Shown here: piece after piece, positions 1 through 7,769 of the stretch
Layout of the letters: every line of letters starts with the position of its first letter
Position numbering within the stretch: position 1 is the stretch's first letter
Assembly: GCA_028527945.1 (NCBI GenBank)
Contig: JAQQAK010000099.1
Span: forward strand, 1 to 10,682
DNA length: 10,682 nucleotides
Source of the DNA: Spirochaetaceae bacterium
GTDB lineage: Bacteria > Spirochaetota > Spirochaetia > UBA9216
Direction of reading: 5' to 3'
Position numbers and translations under genes: made by a program
The notes under the pieces: model-generated
The model's input: the letters and a program-made list of their open reading frames with translations, nothing else
What the model was told of the DNA's origin: nothing
The model's database searches: none

Positions 1-706
1 TTCTTCCTGACAGCGATTCTTCAAAGTCACGTGAGCGGAATACTTTTTTATTACCGTATCCAGCTGAAAATTTTATTGAAGTGATTATATCTTTTTGAGT
101 TGATGCCAGAGCTGTAAAACTCAGAGCGTCATTATAATTAAATTTTAAATCACCTGTTATTGTAAAAAATTGATGATTATAGTTGTTAAAGGGAATTCGT
201 AATTTAGTAAGGATCTCGTCTTTAGCCATTCCTTCGGATTCTGATAAAAATCTTTTAAGATTTAACCATCTTGAAGTTCCTTGCTTTCTTAATTCAAGTT
301 TTGTGTCCAATAGAATCAGAAGTGGTATAAGGTTCTTTCTTCTGTCAGGGCTGCAGATGTTTCCACCTATTGTGGCAAGATTTCGTAATTCTTTTGTTGC
401 AATGCTGTTTAAGGCTTTGTAGAGCGCTGTTTTTAATACATGCTCTCCAATACCTATTATCTTGTTTAAGGTTGCGCAAGCTCCGATTTCGATGTATCCC
501 TCTGATCTTCTGATTGCTGATAACTCATCTATCTTAGAGAGGCATATAATATTTTGACTAAATACCGGGTATTTTGTAGTTTTGGTTGATAGAATTTCTG
601 TTCCGCCCGCAAAAAGTTGACTGTCAGGCATAGTTTTATAAAGTGATAAGAGTTCACTTATTGATTTTGGATAATAGACTATTGGAGAACTGATTGTCTG
701 TGTCAT
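1..706 (-). CDS. FAD-binding subunit of a xanthine-dehydrogenase-type molybdenum hydroxylase (C-terminus cut by window edge)
   Basis: Open from the ATG at 706-704 to the window edge with no stop, giving 235 visible residues. Motifs of the molybdopterin-dehydrogenase FAD-binding family are clear: FAGGTE at residues 32-37, EIGACATL at 73-80, then an RN pair at 108-109 and TIGGNICSP at 112-120. The two glycine-rich stretches hold the FAD pyrophosphate. The subunit would carry electrons from the [2Fe-2S] clusters to NAD or another acceptor in the cytoplasm. The family's usual SP-x-x-D after the second motif reads SPDRRKN here, a mild divergence. Full subunits are usually about 260-300 residues, so some 30-60 are missing. 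A good Shine-Dalgarno sequence (GAGGAG) lies about 10 bases upstream, and the start overlaps the previous stop as ATGA. The FAD-subunit assignment is secure; the substrate is unknown. Confidence 0.9.
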   Translation of the reverse strand, partial: MTQTISSPIVYYPKSISELLSLYKTMPDSQLFAGGTEILSTKTTKYPVFSQNIICLSKIDELSAIRRSEGYIEIGACATLNKIIGIGEHVLKTALYKALNSIATKELRNLATIGGNICSPDRRKNLIPLLILLDTKLELRKQGTSRWLNLKRFLSESEGMAKDEILTKLRIPFNNYNHQFFTITGDLKFNYNDALSFTALASTQKDIITSIKFSAGYGNKKVFRSRDFEESLSGR

Positions 707-1185
707 TTTAACAATTCTCCTCTTATTTCTCTATTTTGGTATGCAATTTTCACACCTTCAATAAATCTTGAGGTTGGGGTGCATTCACATGGATGTTCTG
801 ATAAAAGACTCATTATTTCTGTTGTCGAAGGACTTCTTCTTCCATCGATAAGACTGTCAACTGAAAATACTTTTCCCGCAAAACAAAAAGGGCAGGGCAT
901 GCAATTTGCTTCTTTAAATGCAGTAATTATATCTAAATATTTTTCTGTTCCAGAGAAACCTTCTATTGTGAGGATTTGTTTATTTCTTATACTGAAAATG
1001 GGAACCTGACATGCAGGAACCGGAGCTCCTTCAATTTGAACAATACAGCTTCCGCATTCTCCTCTGTAACAGGAGTTTTTTGTCATCATTAATTTGAAAT
1101 CTTCCCTTATAACATCTATAAGGCGCTTTTCCGGAGGGCAGTCTACCTTTACATCCTTTCTATTTAGAATAAAGTCAATCTTCAT
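703..1185 (-). CDS. [2Fe-2S] subunit of a xanthine-dehydrogenase-type molybdenum hydroxylase
   Basis: The 160-residue length is normal for the small iron-sulfur subunit (CoxS/XdhC type). The N-terminal ferredoxin-like domain has the plant-type cluster ligands C39-x4-C44-x2-C47-x11-C59. The C-terminal helical domain has the second cluster: C98-x2-C101 (family CGxC, here CPFC) and C133-E-C135 (family CRC, here CEC). An additional Cys95 sits just before the second pair. All eight expected ligands are present, so both clusters can form and pass electrons from the Mo site to FAD. GGAGG lies about 9 bases before the ATG, inside the end of the Mo-subunit gene. The gene overlaps that upstream gene by 11 bases and the downstream FAD gene by 4, so translational coupling of the three subunits is likely. 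Confidence 0.93.
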   Translation of the reverse strand: MKIDFILNRKDVKVDCPPEKRLIDVIREDFKLMMTKNSCYRGECGSCIVQIEGAPVPACQVPIFSIRNKQILTIEGFSGTEKYLDIITAFKEANCMPCPFCFAGKVFSVDSLIDGRRSPSTTEIMSLLSEHPCECTPTSRFIEGVKIAYQNREIRGELLK

Positions 1186-3271
1186 TGTTCTCTGCCTCCA
1201 CTTTTTTTCTATGTTCTATTTGTCTGAACAATGATTTTGGGTTTGAAGGCAGATTTTTTATTTCAGTATTCAGGGCCATAGATATTGCTTCTGATAATGC
1301 TGCCGGTATAAGACTGTCTGGCAACTCTCCAATTCCGCCAGGTTTGGTTTCTCTGCTCTTGATGAATTCGATATCAACTGGAAAAAAAATTGATGATTTA
1401 ACCGGAGTTAATGGAATATTTTGTTTCAGATAGCTAAAAACAGGAGGTTTTACCATACTGTTCATAACAGATCTGTATATTTCATTTTCAACTTCAGCTT
1501 TGGCAGTTTCTTCATTTATTATTTTTCCACAGTCTGCCGCAAACCAGATGCCTCTTATATCTGTCATAAGTGTTATGGGATCTGTTTCTGTTTCTACAGC
1601 TACGGCACCCCAACTGATCGTTGAAAATGGTTTACAGTTGAAAGATTCTGGCTCCCATCCAGTTGTTGCAGGGGTTCTATATGTTCGTTTTATTTCTATA
1701 GGAAGAGGCCGTCTGAAACGGCTTTTTTTTATGGCATTACAGCAGCGTTCTATCAATTGAGTAATAACAGTTATGTTTCTGGAATATAAGCTTGGCCCTG
1801 AATCAGGAACCAGTTCAGTGTCTGCTGTTTCTATTCTGACATTTTCAGAATCAATTTCCAGTATATTTCCAGCCAAATTACACCATAGTTCTGCAGTGTG
1901 CATATTATCTGGTATTGCTGAAGTGTATATTATGAGGCTTCCATCCATTTCAAGGCGAACAGAAACTGAGTATCTACCATTCTGTTCAACCTTTCCTGTA
2001 AATCCATTTCCCTGACAACAAAGAGCCAACCCAATGCCACGTTTTTTTCCATATAAATTATTTTGTTTTTTTGCTGTCAGTTTATAAGAAGAATATTTTC
2101 TCCTAAAATCTGATTTATCAGCTACGGTTGTTAAAAGAGTTTTTAACTGCATGGGGCGTTTGCTTTCCCATCCAAACGGAAGATTTATCTGCTTTGTTGC
2201 CAAATTTTGAAGTCGCCATTCAAGTGGTCCTATTTCTGCAGCCTCTGCCAGAGAGTTACAATGCATCTCTCCAGCGAAAAAACTTTGATAAAACCCCATC
2301 CCTGTTAGTGATCCGCAAGGAGGAGCATTTGTTTTTATACTTTTTACTGTGATACGTAATATCTGAGTTGAGTACACACCAGCCGCTGAGAAACAAATTC
2401 TGTTTAAAATCTCATCAGTAAGGATAGGGTAGGCCCCTGAATTGAAAAGTATCTCGATTTCTCTCGATAGTATTTTCCCTTCATTGTCGAGCGCTGTTTT
2501 GTGATTAATTATAGAAGCTGCTCTGCCTGGCGTAAATAAAATAGCGTCAGTTTTTGGTATTAAACAGATTGAAGGTTTCTTTGTTATTGAGGTTACGATG
2601 GCTGTATAGCAAGCTATTATTGCTGCGTACCAAAGTTTTCCACCATGGTTTTTCCCCATTGAAGGAACATTAACCGAGATTTGTTTTTTGGGAATATCCA
2701 GACATTCTGCTATATTGTCTCTGACATTGAAAGGCCACTGTGTCGCGCAAACTATTTCAAACTTTTTTTTGCTGTAAAATGCTGCCGCGCCTTGAGGATC
2801 AATATCATAGTTATTTTGTCTTGAAGTTGTAAATTGCTGCTCAAGTATTGTTTCTGCTTTATCTATTGCTTTGTCTATATTACCTCTTGAAAAATTTAGT
2901 TCTTTATTAATTTGTTCCTGGCTGTAATTTTCAAGAGAAAGGATTGTATAGTCTGTTTCATATTCAATTTTAATTTCTGATTCAAGAATTTGTAGTTCTC
3001 GCTCGTCTTTTCCATAAAGAAGAAGAATAGGTTCTCCTTCATAACGAATATTTCCATCACAAAGCAGTGGTATTTTATTCTCAAAAACAGAAATTTCTTT
3101 TTCAGCAGGAATATCTTTGTACTGAATAACTCCAGTACCTTCGGGAAGGTTTGGGATATAGACTGAAGTTATTGTTCCGCGCTGAACAGGTGCCCGTAAT
3201 ATTTTTATTACAGTCATTCCTGCTGAATAATAATCTGTTATGAAGCGTTTATCTTTATATGCCTCTGGCAT
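1175..3271 (-). CDS. Molybdopterin-binding subunit of a xanthine-dehydrogenase-type hydroxylase, with degenerate active-site motifs
   Basis: 698 residues, close to the roughly 750-790 of XdhA/CoxL-type large subunits. The order of family landmarks is kept: an N-terminal a/b-hammerhead domain (about 1-110), CATQ at 175-178, SMGKNHGGK at 204-212, GSLTGMG at 320-326, DTELVP at 484-489, and GGIGEL at 645-650 with Glu649 aligned to the catalytic base. Several cofactor-contact motifs are altered. The canonical GGGFGGK reads GKNHGGK, the RGFG arginine motif reads TGMG, and EMGQG reads IPDNM near 453-457. The protein is therefore either a divergent hydroxylase with an unusual substrate or cofactor geometry, or a poorly active homologue. 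AGGAG sits 8 bases before the ATG. The gene overlaps the aminotransferase gene upstream by 17 bases. Fold and family are secure; xanthine as substrate is not supported. Confidence 0.88.
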   Translation of the reverse strand: MPEAYKDKRFITDYYSAGMTVIKILRAPVQRGTITSVYIPNLPEGTGVIQYKDIPAEKEISVFENKIPLLCDGNIRYEGEPILLLYGKDERELQILESEIKIEYETDYTILSLENYSQEQINKELNFSRGNIDKAIDKAETILEQQFTTSRQNNYDIDPQGAAAFYSKKKFEIVCATQWPFNVRDNIAECLDIPKKQISVNVPSMGKNHGGKLWYAAIIACYTAIVTSITKKPSICLIPKTDAILFTPGRAASIINHKTALDNEGKILSREIEILFNSGAYPILTDEILNRICFSAAGVYSTQILRITVKSIKTNAPPCGSLTGMGFYQSFFAGEMHCNSLAEAAEIGPLEWRLQNLATKQINLPFGWESKRPMQLKTLLTTVADKSDFRRKYSSYKLTAKKQNNLYGKKRGIGLALCCQGNGFTGKVEQNGRYSVSVRLEMDGSLIIYTSAIPDNMHTAELWCNLAGNILEIDSENVRIETADTELVPDSGPSLYSRNITVITQLIERCCNAIKKSRFRRPLPIEIKRTYRTPATTGWEPESFNCKPFSTISWGAVAVETETDPITLMTDIRGIWFAADCGKIINEETAKAEVENEIYRSVMNSMVKPPVFSYLKQNIPLTPVKSSIFFPVDIEFIKSRETKPGGIGELPDSLIPAALSEAISMALNTEIKNLPSNPKSLFRQIEHRKKVEAENNED

Positions 3272-4439
3272 CAGGGAATCTCCTGAATTTTTCTCCTGTC
3301 ATTTTGACTGTCCTGATTATTACAGAAATTTCCTCCTCGGTCAAATCTGGATAAATCGGTAAGCTGAATGACTGTTGAAAACGTTCCAGTGAATTAGGAT
3401 AATCTTCAGGTTTTAGGCCGTATTTGTTTTTATAATAGCTCATCAAGTGGAGAGGTTTATAATGAACTGATATTCCTATTCCTGAATCCATTAAAATGTT
3501 TACAAATTCATCTCTGGTTATTGAGAGTTTTTCAGGCACTATCCGTAGAATATAAAGATGACGGCTGCTTTTTTCATTGGCAGGTGGAATTTTTATAAAA
3601 TCGCAATCTGAAAAACTTTCATCGTAAGTTTTGGCTATTTGTCTGCGTTTTTGTAACATTTCATCAGCTTTATCTAATTGAACAAGGCCTATTGCTGAGA
3701 GAATATCTGGAAGATTGTATTTAAAGCCGGGAGCCACAACATCATATTCCCATGAATTAGTTGTTTTTGAGCGGTAACGATCCCATGCTTCACGGTCTAT
3801 TCCATGAAATCTCATTGTTTTTATTCGTTTTGCCGCCTTGTCGTTGTTTGTCACAATCATTCCACCTTCGCCTGTGGTTATGCATTTTGTTGCATAAAAA
3901 GAATATACAAGGATGCTTTCATTATCTTCTAAAAGCGGTTCAGGCTGAAGGTGCGCGCAGTCTTCTACTATTGATATATTATTATTTTTTGCAAAAGGCC
4001 TGATTTTTTCCATTTCACAGAGGTTTCCGCCTACGTGAACAGGTATTATTGCTGAGATCTTTCCTGAATTAGTCTGAAAAGTTTTTTCTATTTGCTCTGG
4101 TGAAATATTGAAGCCATCTTCTTCTATATCTGAGAAGACTGGATGTGCACCCATGTAACGAATAACTTCAGCTGTTGAAGTAAATGTATATGGAGTTGTC
4201 AGAATTGAGTCGCCTCTTTGTATTCCAAGTCCTTCAAGAGCCAGATGGAGACCAGATGTTGCGGAGTTCACACCCATGGCATACCTTGCTTGAGCCAACT
4301 CTGTTATTTTTTTTTCAAATTCTGCGGTAACTGCTCCAGTTGTTATCCAACTACTTTTTATGACATTAGCCGCAGCTTCTTCTTCCTCTTTTGAGAAAGA
4401 AGGTCTGGCAAAAGGTATGAAATTAATATTCTGGTTCAT
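3255..4439 (-). CDS. DegT/DnrJ/EryC1/StrS-family PLP-dependent sugar aminotransferase
   Basis: 394 residues, typical for this family. The N-terminus FARPSFS followed by a helix and SSWITTG matches the usual opening of nucleotide-sugar aminotransferases (PglE, PseC and ArnB types). VEDCAH around 158-163 supplies the PLP-binding aspartate (Asp160). SFYATK at 180-185 contains the Schiff-base lysine (Lys185), followed by TTGEGG. It should transfer an amino group from glutamate to a UDP-4-keto sugar in the cytoplasm. Because the gene directly follows a UDP-sugar 4,6-dehydratase and overlaps it by 17 bases, the likely substrate is the 4-keto-6-deoxy product of that enzyme, giving a UDP-4-amino-6-deoxy sugar. 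No acetyltransferase follows; the next gene is the Mo hydroxylase subunit. The exact sugar and stereochemistry cannot be read from sequence. Confidence 0.93.
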   Translation of the reverse strand: MNQNINFIPFARPSFSKEEEEAAANVIKSSWITTGAVTAEFEKKITELAQARYAMGVNSATSGLHLALEGLGIQRGDSILTTPYTFTSTAEVIRYMGAHPVFSDIEEDGFNISPEQIEKTFQTNSGKISAIIPVHVGGNLCEMEKIRPFAKNNNISIVEDCAHLQPEPLLEDNESILVYSFYATKCITTGEGGMIVTNNDKAAKRIKTMRFHGIDREAWDRYRSKTTNSWEYDVVAPGFKYNLPDILSAIGLVQLDKADEMLQKRRQIAKTYDESFSDCDFIKIPPANEKSSRHLYILRIVPEKLSITRDEFVNILMDSGIGISVHYKPLHLMSYYKNKYGLKPEDYPNSLERFQQSFSLPIYPDLTEEEISVIIRTVKMTGEKFRRFPDARGI

Positions 4440-5898
4440 TTTCTGGTACTTCCAGTTGAGGTATATAGTTTTTTATAGTTTGTCTTAGTTTTTTCCTGTT
4501 TCTATACGCTATAAAATTATCAGAGTTAAAAAAGCAAATATCATATAACTGTTCTATTAAACTTTTGAGATTTCTACCAAAATTTGGTTCTTTATTAAGC
4601 TTTATGATTCCAGGATGATCTGTTCTTTCTGGTTTTTCATTGCTTGACCATAACTTTTCTTCAAGTTTTTCTCCAGGTCTTAGGCCAATATCGAGAAGCT
4701 TGATATCTTTATCAGGTCTGAATCCATAGAACTTAATCATTTGCTCAGCCAAATCTTTTATTAAAATAGGTTCTCCCATATCGAGAAGGTAAAGTGTGCC
4801 TCCACTTCCTACACCTCCTGTTTTTAAAACCAATGAAGCTGCTTCTGGTATTGTCATAAAAAAACGTTTAATCTGCGGATGAGTTATTGTGACAGGTCCA
4901 CCCTTGTTTATCTGTTTTTGAAATAGAGGAACAATGCTTCCACTAGAGCCAAGCACATTCCCAAATCTGACAACCATCATTTCTGTTTTTTCAGAATTAC
5001 CTGAAAGTACAATCTCTTCAGCAATCATTTTTGATGCTCCATAAACGCTCACAGGTTCTACTGCTTTATCTGTAGAGATTAAAACAAATTTTGAGACATT
5101 ATTTTTTATTGCAGCATCGACAAGGTTTCTGGTTCCAAAGACATTATTCTTTATTGCTTCAACAGGATTTTTTTCCATCATAGGTACATGTTTATAAGCT
5201 GCACAATGAAAAATTACGTCAGCTTTCAGTCTTGATAGAATGAAAGTCATAAACTCTCTATCCTGAAGATCTCCTACAACAGGGACAATTGTTGCGGCTT
5301 CTCCAACCCCTTCTTCTTGAAGAAGTTTTAATTCAGCTTCTATTTCATAAAGATTATTTTCTCCATGATCCAGGAGGTATAGCCGCTGAGCGCCACCAGA
5401 AAGCAGCTGTCTTGACAATTCACTTCCAATGCTTCCGCCAGCTCCTGTTATTAAAACTCTTTTCCCTCTAAGATAGGACAGGCTTTCTTTTAGAGATATA
5501 ACGGCTGAATCCCTGCCCAAAAGATCTTCTGCAGAGACTTCTCTTGTCTGAATCAGATGAGCGTCTCCATCAATAATTTGTGATATTCCGGGTAAAAGTC
5601 GTATTGTGTTTATATCTGTATCTTTTAAGATTGAATATATTCTTTTTAGAGAATCTCCTGCTGCTCCCGGTATTGCAATTATAGCCTCATCTGCAGGTTG
5701 TTCACTTTGTATTTTTCGCGCGTTTTTTATTGGGCCAAATACAGGAATCCCATCGATATTAGAACCCATTTTTTGGATATCATCATCTATAAAGCCTATG
5801 ACTTTACCAAAGATTTCTTTCCTTTTAAGTTCTCTTGCTATCTCTATTCCCGCAAAACCTGCGCCGATTATGTATATTTTATTGTTTTTGCTATCCAT
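4423..5898 (-). CDS. Soluble CapD/PglF-like UDP-N-acetylhexosamine 4,6-dehydratase (polysaccharide biosynthesis, extended SDR)
   Basis: 491 residues from the ATG at 5898. The first domain (about 7-135) is a CoA-binding-like Rossmann fold with IGAGFAG at 11-17. The second is an extended SDR domain with NAD motif TGAGGSIG at 151-158, STDKAV at 275-280, and a Tyr286/Lys290 pair in VYGASK. It should dehydrate UDP-GlcNAc or a related sugar to the 4-keto-6-deoxy form, which feeds the following aminotransferase. CapD, WbpM and PglF proteins normally carry about four N-terminal membrane helices. None are present here, so the enzyme is cytosolic. Many membrane-type relatives have Met where this protein has Tyr286. 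Start choice: a TTG at 5928 and an ATG at 5925 are in frame, but AGAAG lies 6 bases before 5898 and the Rossmann strand starts right after it. It overlaps the LoaP gene by 8 bases. Confidence 0.92.
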   Translation of the reverse strand: MDSKNNKIYIIGAGFAGIEIARELKRKEIFGKVIGFIDDDIQKMGSNIDGIPVFGPIKNARKIQSEQPADEAIIAIPGAAGDSLKRIYSILKDTDINTIRLLPGISQIIDGDAHLIQTREVSAEDLLGRDSAVISLKESLSYLRGKRVLITGAGGSIGSELSRQLLSGGAQRLYLLDHGENNLYEIEAELKLLQEEGVGEAATIVPVVGDLQDREFMTFILSRLKADVIFHCAAYKHVPMMEKNPVEAIKNNVFGTRNLVDAAIKNNVSKFVLISTDKAVEPVSVYGASKMIAEEIVLSGNSEKTEMMVVRFGNVLGSSGSIVPLFQKQINKGGPVTITHPQIKRFFMTIPEAASLVLKTGGVGSGGTLYLLDMGEPILIKDLAEQMIKFYGFRPDKDIKLLDIGLRPGEKLEEKLWSSNEKPERTDHPGIIKLNKEPNFGRNLKSLIEQLYDICFFNSDNFIAYRNRKKLRQTIKNYIPQLEVPENEPEY

Positions 5899-6436
5899 TC
5901 TTTTCTTCTGAAGATTGTATAACATCAAAGGCCAGATCTACAAGCATTGAATTATTATTTAGTGAAAGTCTTATTTTAGCGCGGCCTTTCCTTCTATCTA
6001 CCTTTTCTATTATACCTTCCATTCCGATCATTGGTCCTGATACTACCGTAATACGATTGTCCTTATCAAATATTACTTTTGATTTTTCAGCAACTTCACC
6101 AAATTTTAAAAAATGTTCAAGGATTTCTTTGTCTTTTCCTGTTAAAGGGCGAATATCTTTATTGTTTTTTAAGAAACGAAAGAAGCCTGGTGTTCGTCTT
6201 AAAATCCAGTGGATGTCAGCAGGAAGCTCATTTCCCTGAAAAAAAATGTATCCAGGGTATAGAGGTCTTAGTGTTTCTTTTTTTTTACCGCCCTTTCTTT
6301 CAAAAAGACGCCTGCGAATCCATAAAAGACTGTCACAGGTCTTTCTGTCAAATCCTTTGTTTATAAGTTCATTCTTAGCAAGTTTTATAAAATTTTCTTC
6401 TTTGCCAGTTCTAACCTGAACAGCATAGTAATTCAT
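5891..6436 (-). CDS. loaP: LoaP/RfaH-type NusG paralogue (processive transcription antiterminator)
   Basis: 181 residues with NusG architecture. The N-terminal NGN domain spans about 1-110, starting MNYYAVQVRTGKE, with PLYPGYIFF at 58-66, the signature of specialised NusG paralogues. The C-terminal KOW domain covers about 128-160 (ITVVSGPMIGMEGIIEKVD). The housekeeping nusG sits beside secE and ribosomal genes; this copy lies second in a polysaccharide operon, which fits LoaP, the paralogue family of Firmicutes, Actinobacteria and Spirochaetes linked to long glycan or metabolite operons. It would bind RNA polymerase and suppress termination across the operon. The basic stretch at 41-53 (RRRLFERKGGKKK) could contact RNA. 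The start overlaps the Wzz stop as ATGA. No independent promoter or strong Shine-Dalgarno sequence is visible. RfaH is the alternative name; LoaP is preferred by phylum. Confidence 0.87.
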   Translation of the reverse strand: MNYYAVQVRTGKEENFIKLAKNELINKGFDRKTCDSLLWIRRRLFERKGGKKKETLRPLYPGYIFFQGNELPADIHWILRRTPGFFRFLKNNKDIRPLTGKDKEILEHFLKFGEVAEKSKVIFDKDNRITVVSGPMIGMEGIIEKVDRRKGRAKIRLSLNNNSMLVDLAFDVIQSSEEKNG

Positions 6437-7704
6437 TTTTTTAGTCTCAGATTCTGTTTTATCTCTTTAAGCTTTTTTGATTCAACTGGATCCGCTTTAA
6501 TTTTTTCAAAATATTCCATAACAAATGTAGCAAAAATTGAAATAAACATAACCGCTATTGTAAAAATTAAGCATATTTTGGCTCTGCTTGGCTTTGCTTT
6601 CATTTCAGGAACCTCTGCTCGTTCAATGATTTGAAACTGCTTTGAGTTATCTGCTTCGTTAAGTTTGACAGATTCGAATTGAGTTCTAAAAGAAATATAG
6701 AGTTCTGTCTGCATTTCTGCTTCAGCTTTAAGACGCTGATATTCTGCAGCAAGTTTAGGTAGTTCTGCTTGTGGAATATCTTCAGATGGAGAACCAAAAT
6801 CATTGAATCCAAAAGTCATTCCTTTTACAAGCTGTCTTAATATTTCTATATCTTCTTCCAGCTGTTGTACTTCAGGATCACTTGGTAATCTTTTCTTTTT
6901 CAGGTTTTTTAGCTGAACTTCTTTTGTCACAAGTTCTGAGTTTATTTGGCTTATTTCTTCTACCTGTGCTGCTGTTTGAGCTTCAATATCAACAATACCG
7001 TTTTTGCGCATAAACTCTACAAGCCTGTCTTGTACCGCTGAGAGAGCTTGTTCCTGAGCTGCAAGCTGGTCTTCAAGGAAAACTCTTTGACTTGAAACAT
7101 TATCCATCGTGAGTTCGCGAAATCTTTTTTCAAGTAAATCAAGGGCTCTATTCACTACCTTAGTCGCAAATACGGGATTTATGTCTTCGTAACCAATGGT
7201 TAAAAGCCCTGTTTCTGAATCATAATCAACAACTAGGCTTGCTCTTATCATTTTTCTTGCAGATGATACTGGGAATTCTTTAAATTTATATTTGTCAGCA
7301 AAGTTCATTTCTTTTGCCAGTTGGTCTACTATGGTATTTCCTATAATAAGAGCTTGTGCCAGTTCAGCATTTGAAGAGCTTCCTGTTGAATCTGTTAATA
7401 AGTTGGATAATGTGCTTGAGCCTGAAACGCTACTTATAAGGCTGCTAAGGCTTGAAGATGAATTGGAAGAATCTTGAAGCCGAACAACAACTTCAGGGCA
7501 ATATATATCCGGAAATTTATTAAAATGAGCTTCGGGATCGGCTTTTTTTGTGTAAACTGAATAACTTAAAATAAATACAACAGCTATTGCTGTTGTAATA
7601 AAAATAAATCTCCATCTTTTTGCAATAACTGCAACAAGATCCATTAAGGATATCTCATCATCCTGATTATCTATGTTATCAATATTTCTGTTCTCATCTG
7701 ACAT
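6433..7704 (-). CDS. Wzz/GNVR-family polysaccharide co-polymerase (chain-length determinant)
   Basis: 423 residues with inner-membrane PCP topology. A short acidic cytosolic N-terminus precedes EISLMDLVAVIAKRW, the Wzz entry motif, at 18-32. Transmembrane helix 1 is about 31-50, a large periplasmic domain follows, then transmembrane helix 2 at about 376-396. The periplasmic part contains a serine-rich run (79-111) and long heptad-like helices (about 203-295 and 312-350). The junction FQIIERAEVPEMKAKPSRAK before helix 2 is the GNVR-type signature. There is no Walker A or tyrosine-kinase domain, so this is a chain-length regulator rather than a BY-kinase fusion. It is the first gene of the seven-gene overlapping set. 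An in-frame stop four codons upstream fixes the start at or after 7704. No Shine-Dalgarno sequence precedes the ATG, so a leaderless or near-leaderless transcript is possible. Confidence 0.9.
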   Translation of the reverse strand: MSDENRNIDNIDNQDDEISLMDLVAVIAKRWRFIFITTAIAVVFILSYSVYTKKADPEAHFNKFPDIYCPEVVVRLQDSSNSSSSLSSLISSVSGSSTLSNLLTDSTGSSSNAELAQALIIGNTIVDQLAKEMNFADKYKFKEFPVSSARKMIRASLVVDYDSETGLLTIGYEDINPVFATKVVNRALDLLEKRFRELTMDNVSSQRVFLEDQLAAQEQALSAVQDRLVEFMRKNGIVDIEAQTAAQVEEISQINSELVTKEVQLKNLKKKRLPSDPEVQQLEEDIEILRQLVKGMTFGFNDFGSPSEDIPQAELPKLAAEYQRLKAEAEMQTELYISFRTQFESVKLNEADNSKQFQIIERAEVPEMKAKPSRAKICLIFTIAVMFISIFATFVMEYFEKIKADPVESKKLKEIKQNLRLKK

Positions 7705-7710
7705 GCATGT

Positions 7711-7739
7711 AAGTTAGCATTTAAACACAATAGCATCAA
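7711..7739 (-). promoter_or_regulatory. Candidate promoter of the minus-strand operon, in the 65-base divergent region
   Basis: Read on the minus strand, TTGATG (7739-7734) and TAACTT (7716-7711) are 17 bases apart, and the -10 element is preceded by TG-n, the extended -10 signature. The predicted transcription start falls at about 7704, on the first base of the Wzz start codon, which would explain the missing ribosome-binding site. The -10 core matches the consensus at only three positions. A competing perfect TATAAT lies on the same strand at 7767-7762, but I see no acceptable -35 for it; it would give a leader of about 50 bases. The hexamer ATGCTA occurs twice on the minus strand (7736-7731 and 7720-7715), which could be an operator or chance. 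Confidence 0.3.
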
Positions 7740-7769
7740 GAATTATCTTCATTTTCCGATGATTATAAA

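Noticed and set aside
183..422. Plus-strand open frames of 60-134 codons across 183-6366
   Set aside because: All lie antisense to genes with strong family motifs and have no ribosome-binding sites or recognisable products; they are shadows of the minus-strand genes.
5899..5928. Upstream TTG (5928) and ATG (5925) starts for the dehydratase
   Set aside because: Neither has a Shine-Dalgarno sequence, and they would add only a short polar extension; the ATG at 5898 has AGAAG at good spacing and immediately precedes the first Rossmann strand.
7701..7710. Ten-base palindrome ACATGCATGT at the Wzz start
   Set aside because: It is largely a result of two overlapping CAT/ATG strings; too short to call an operator.
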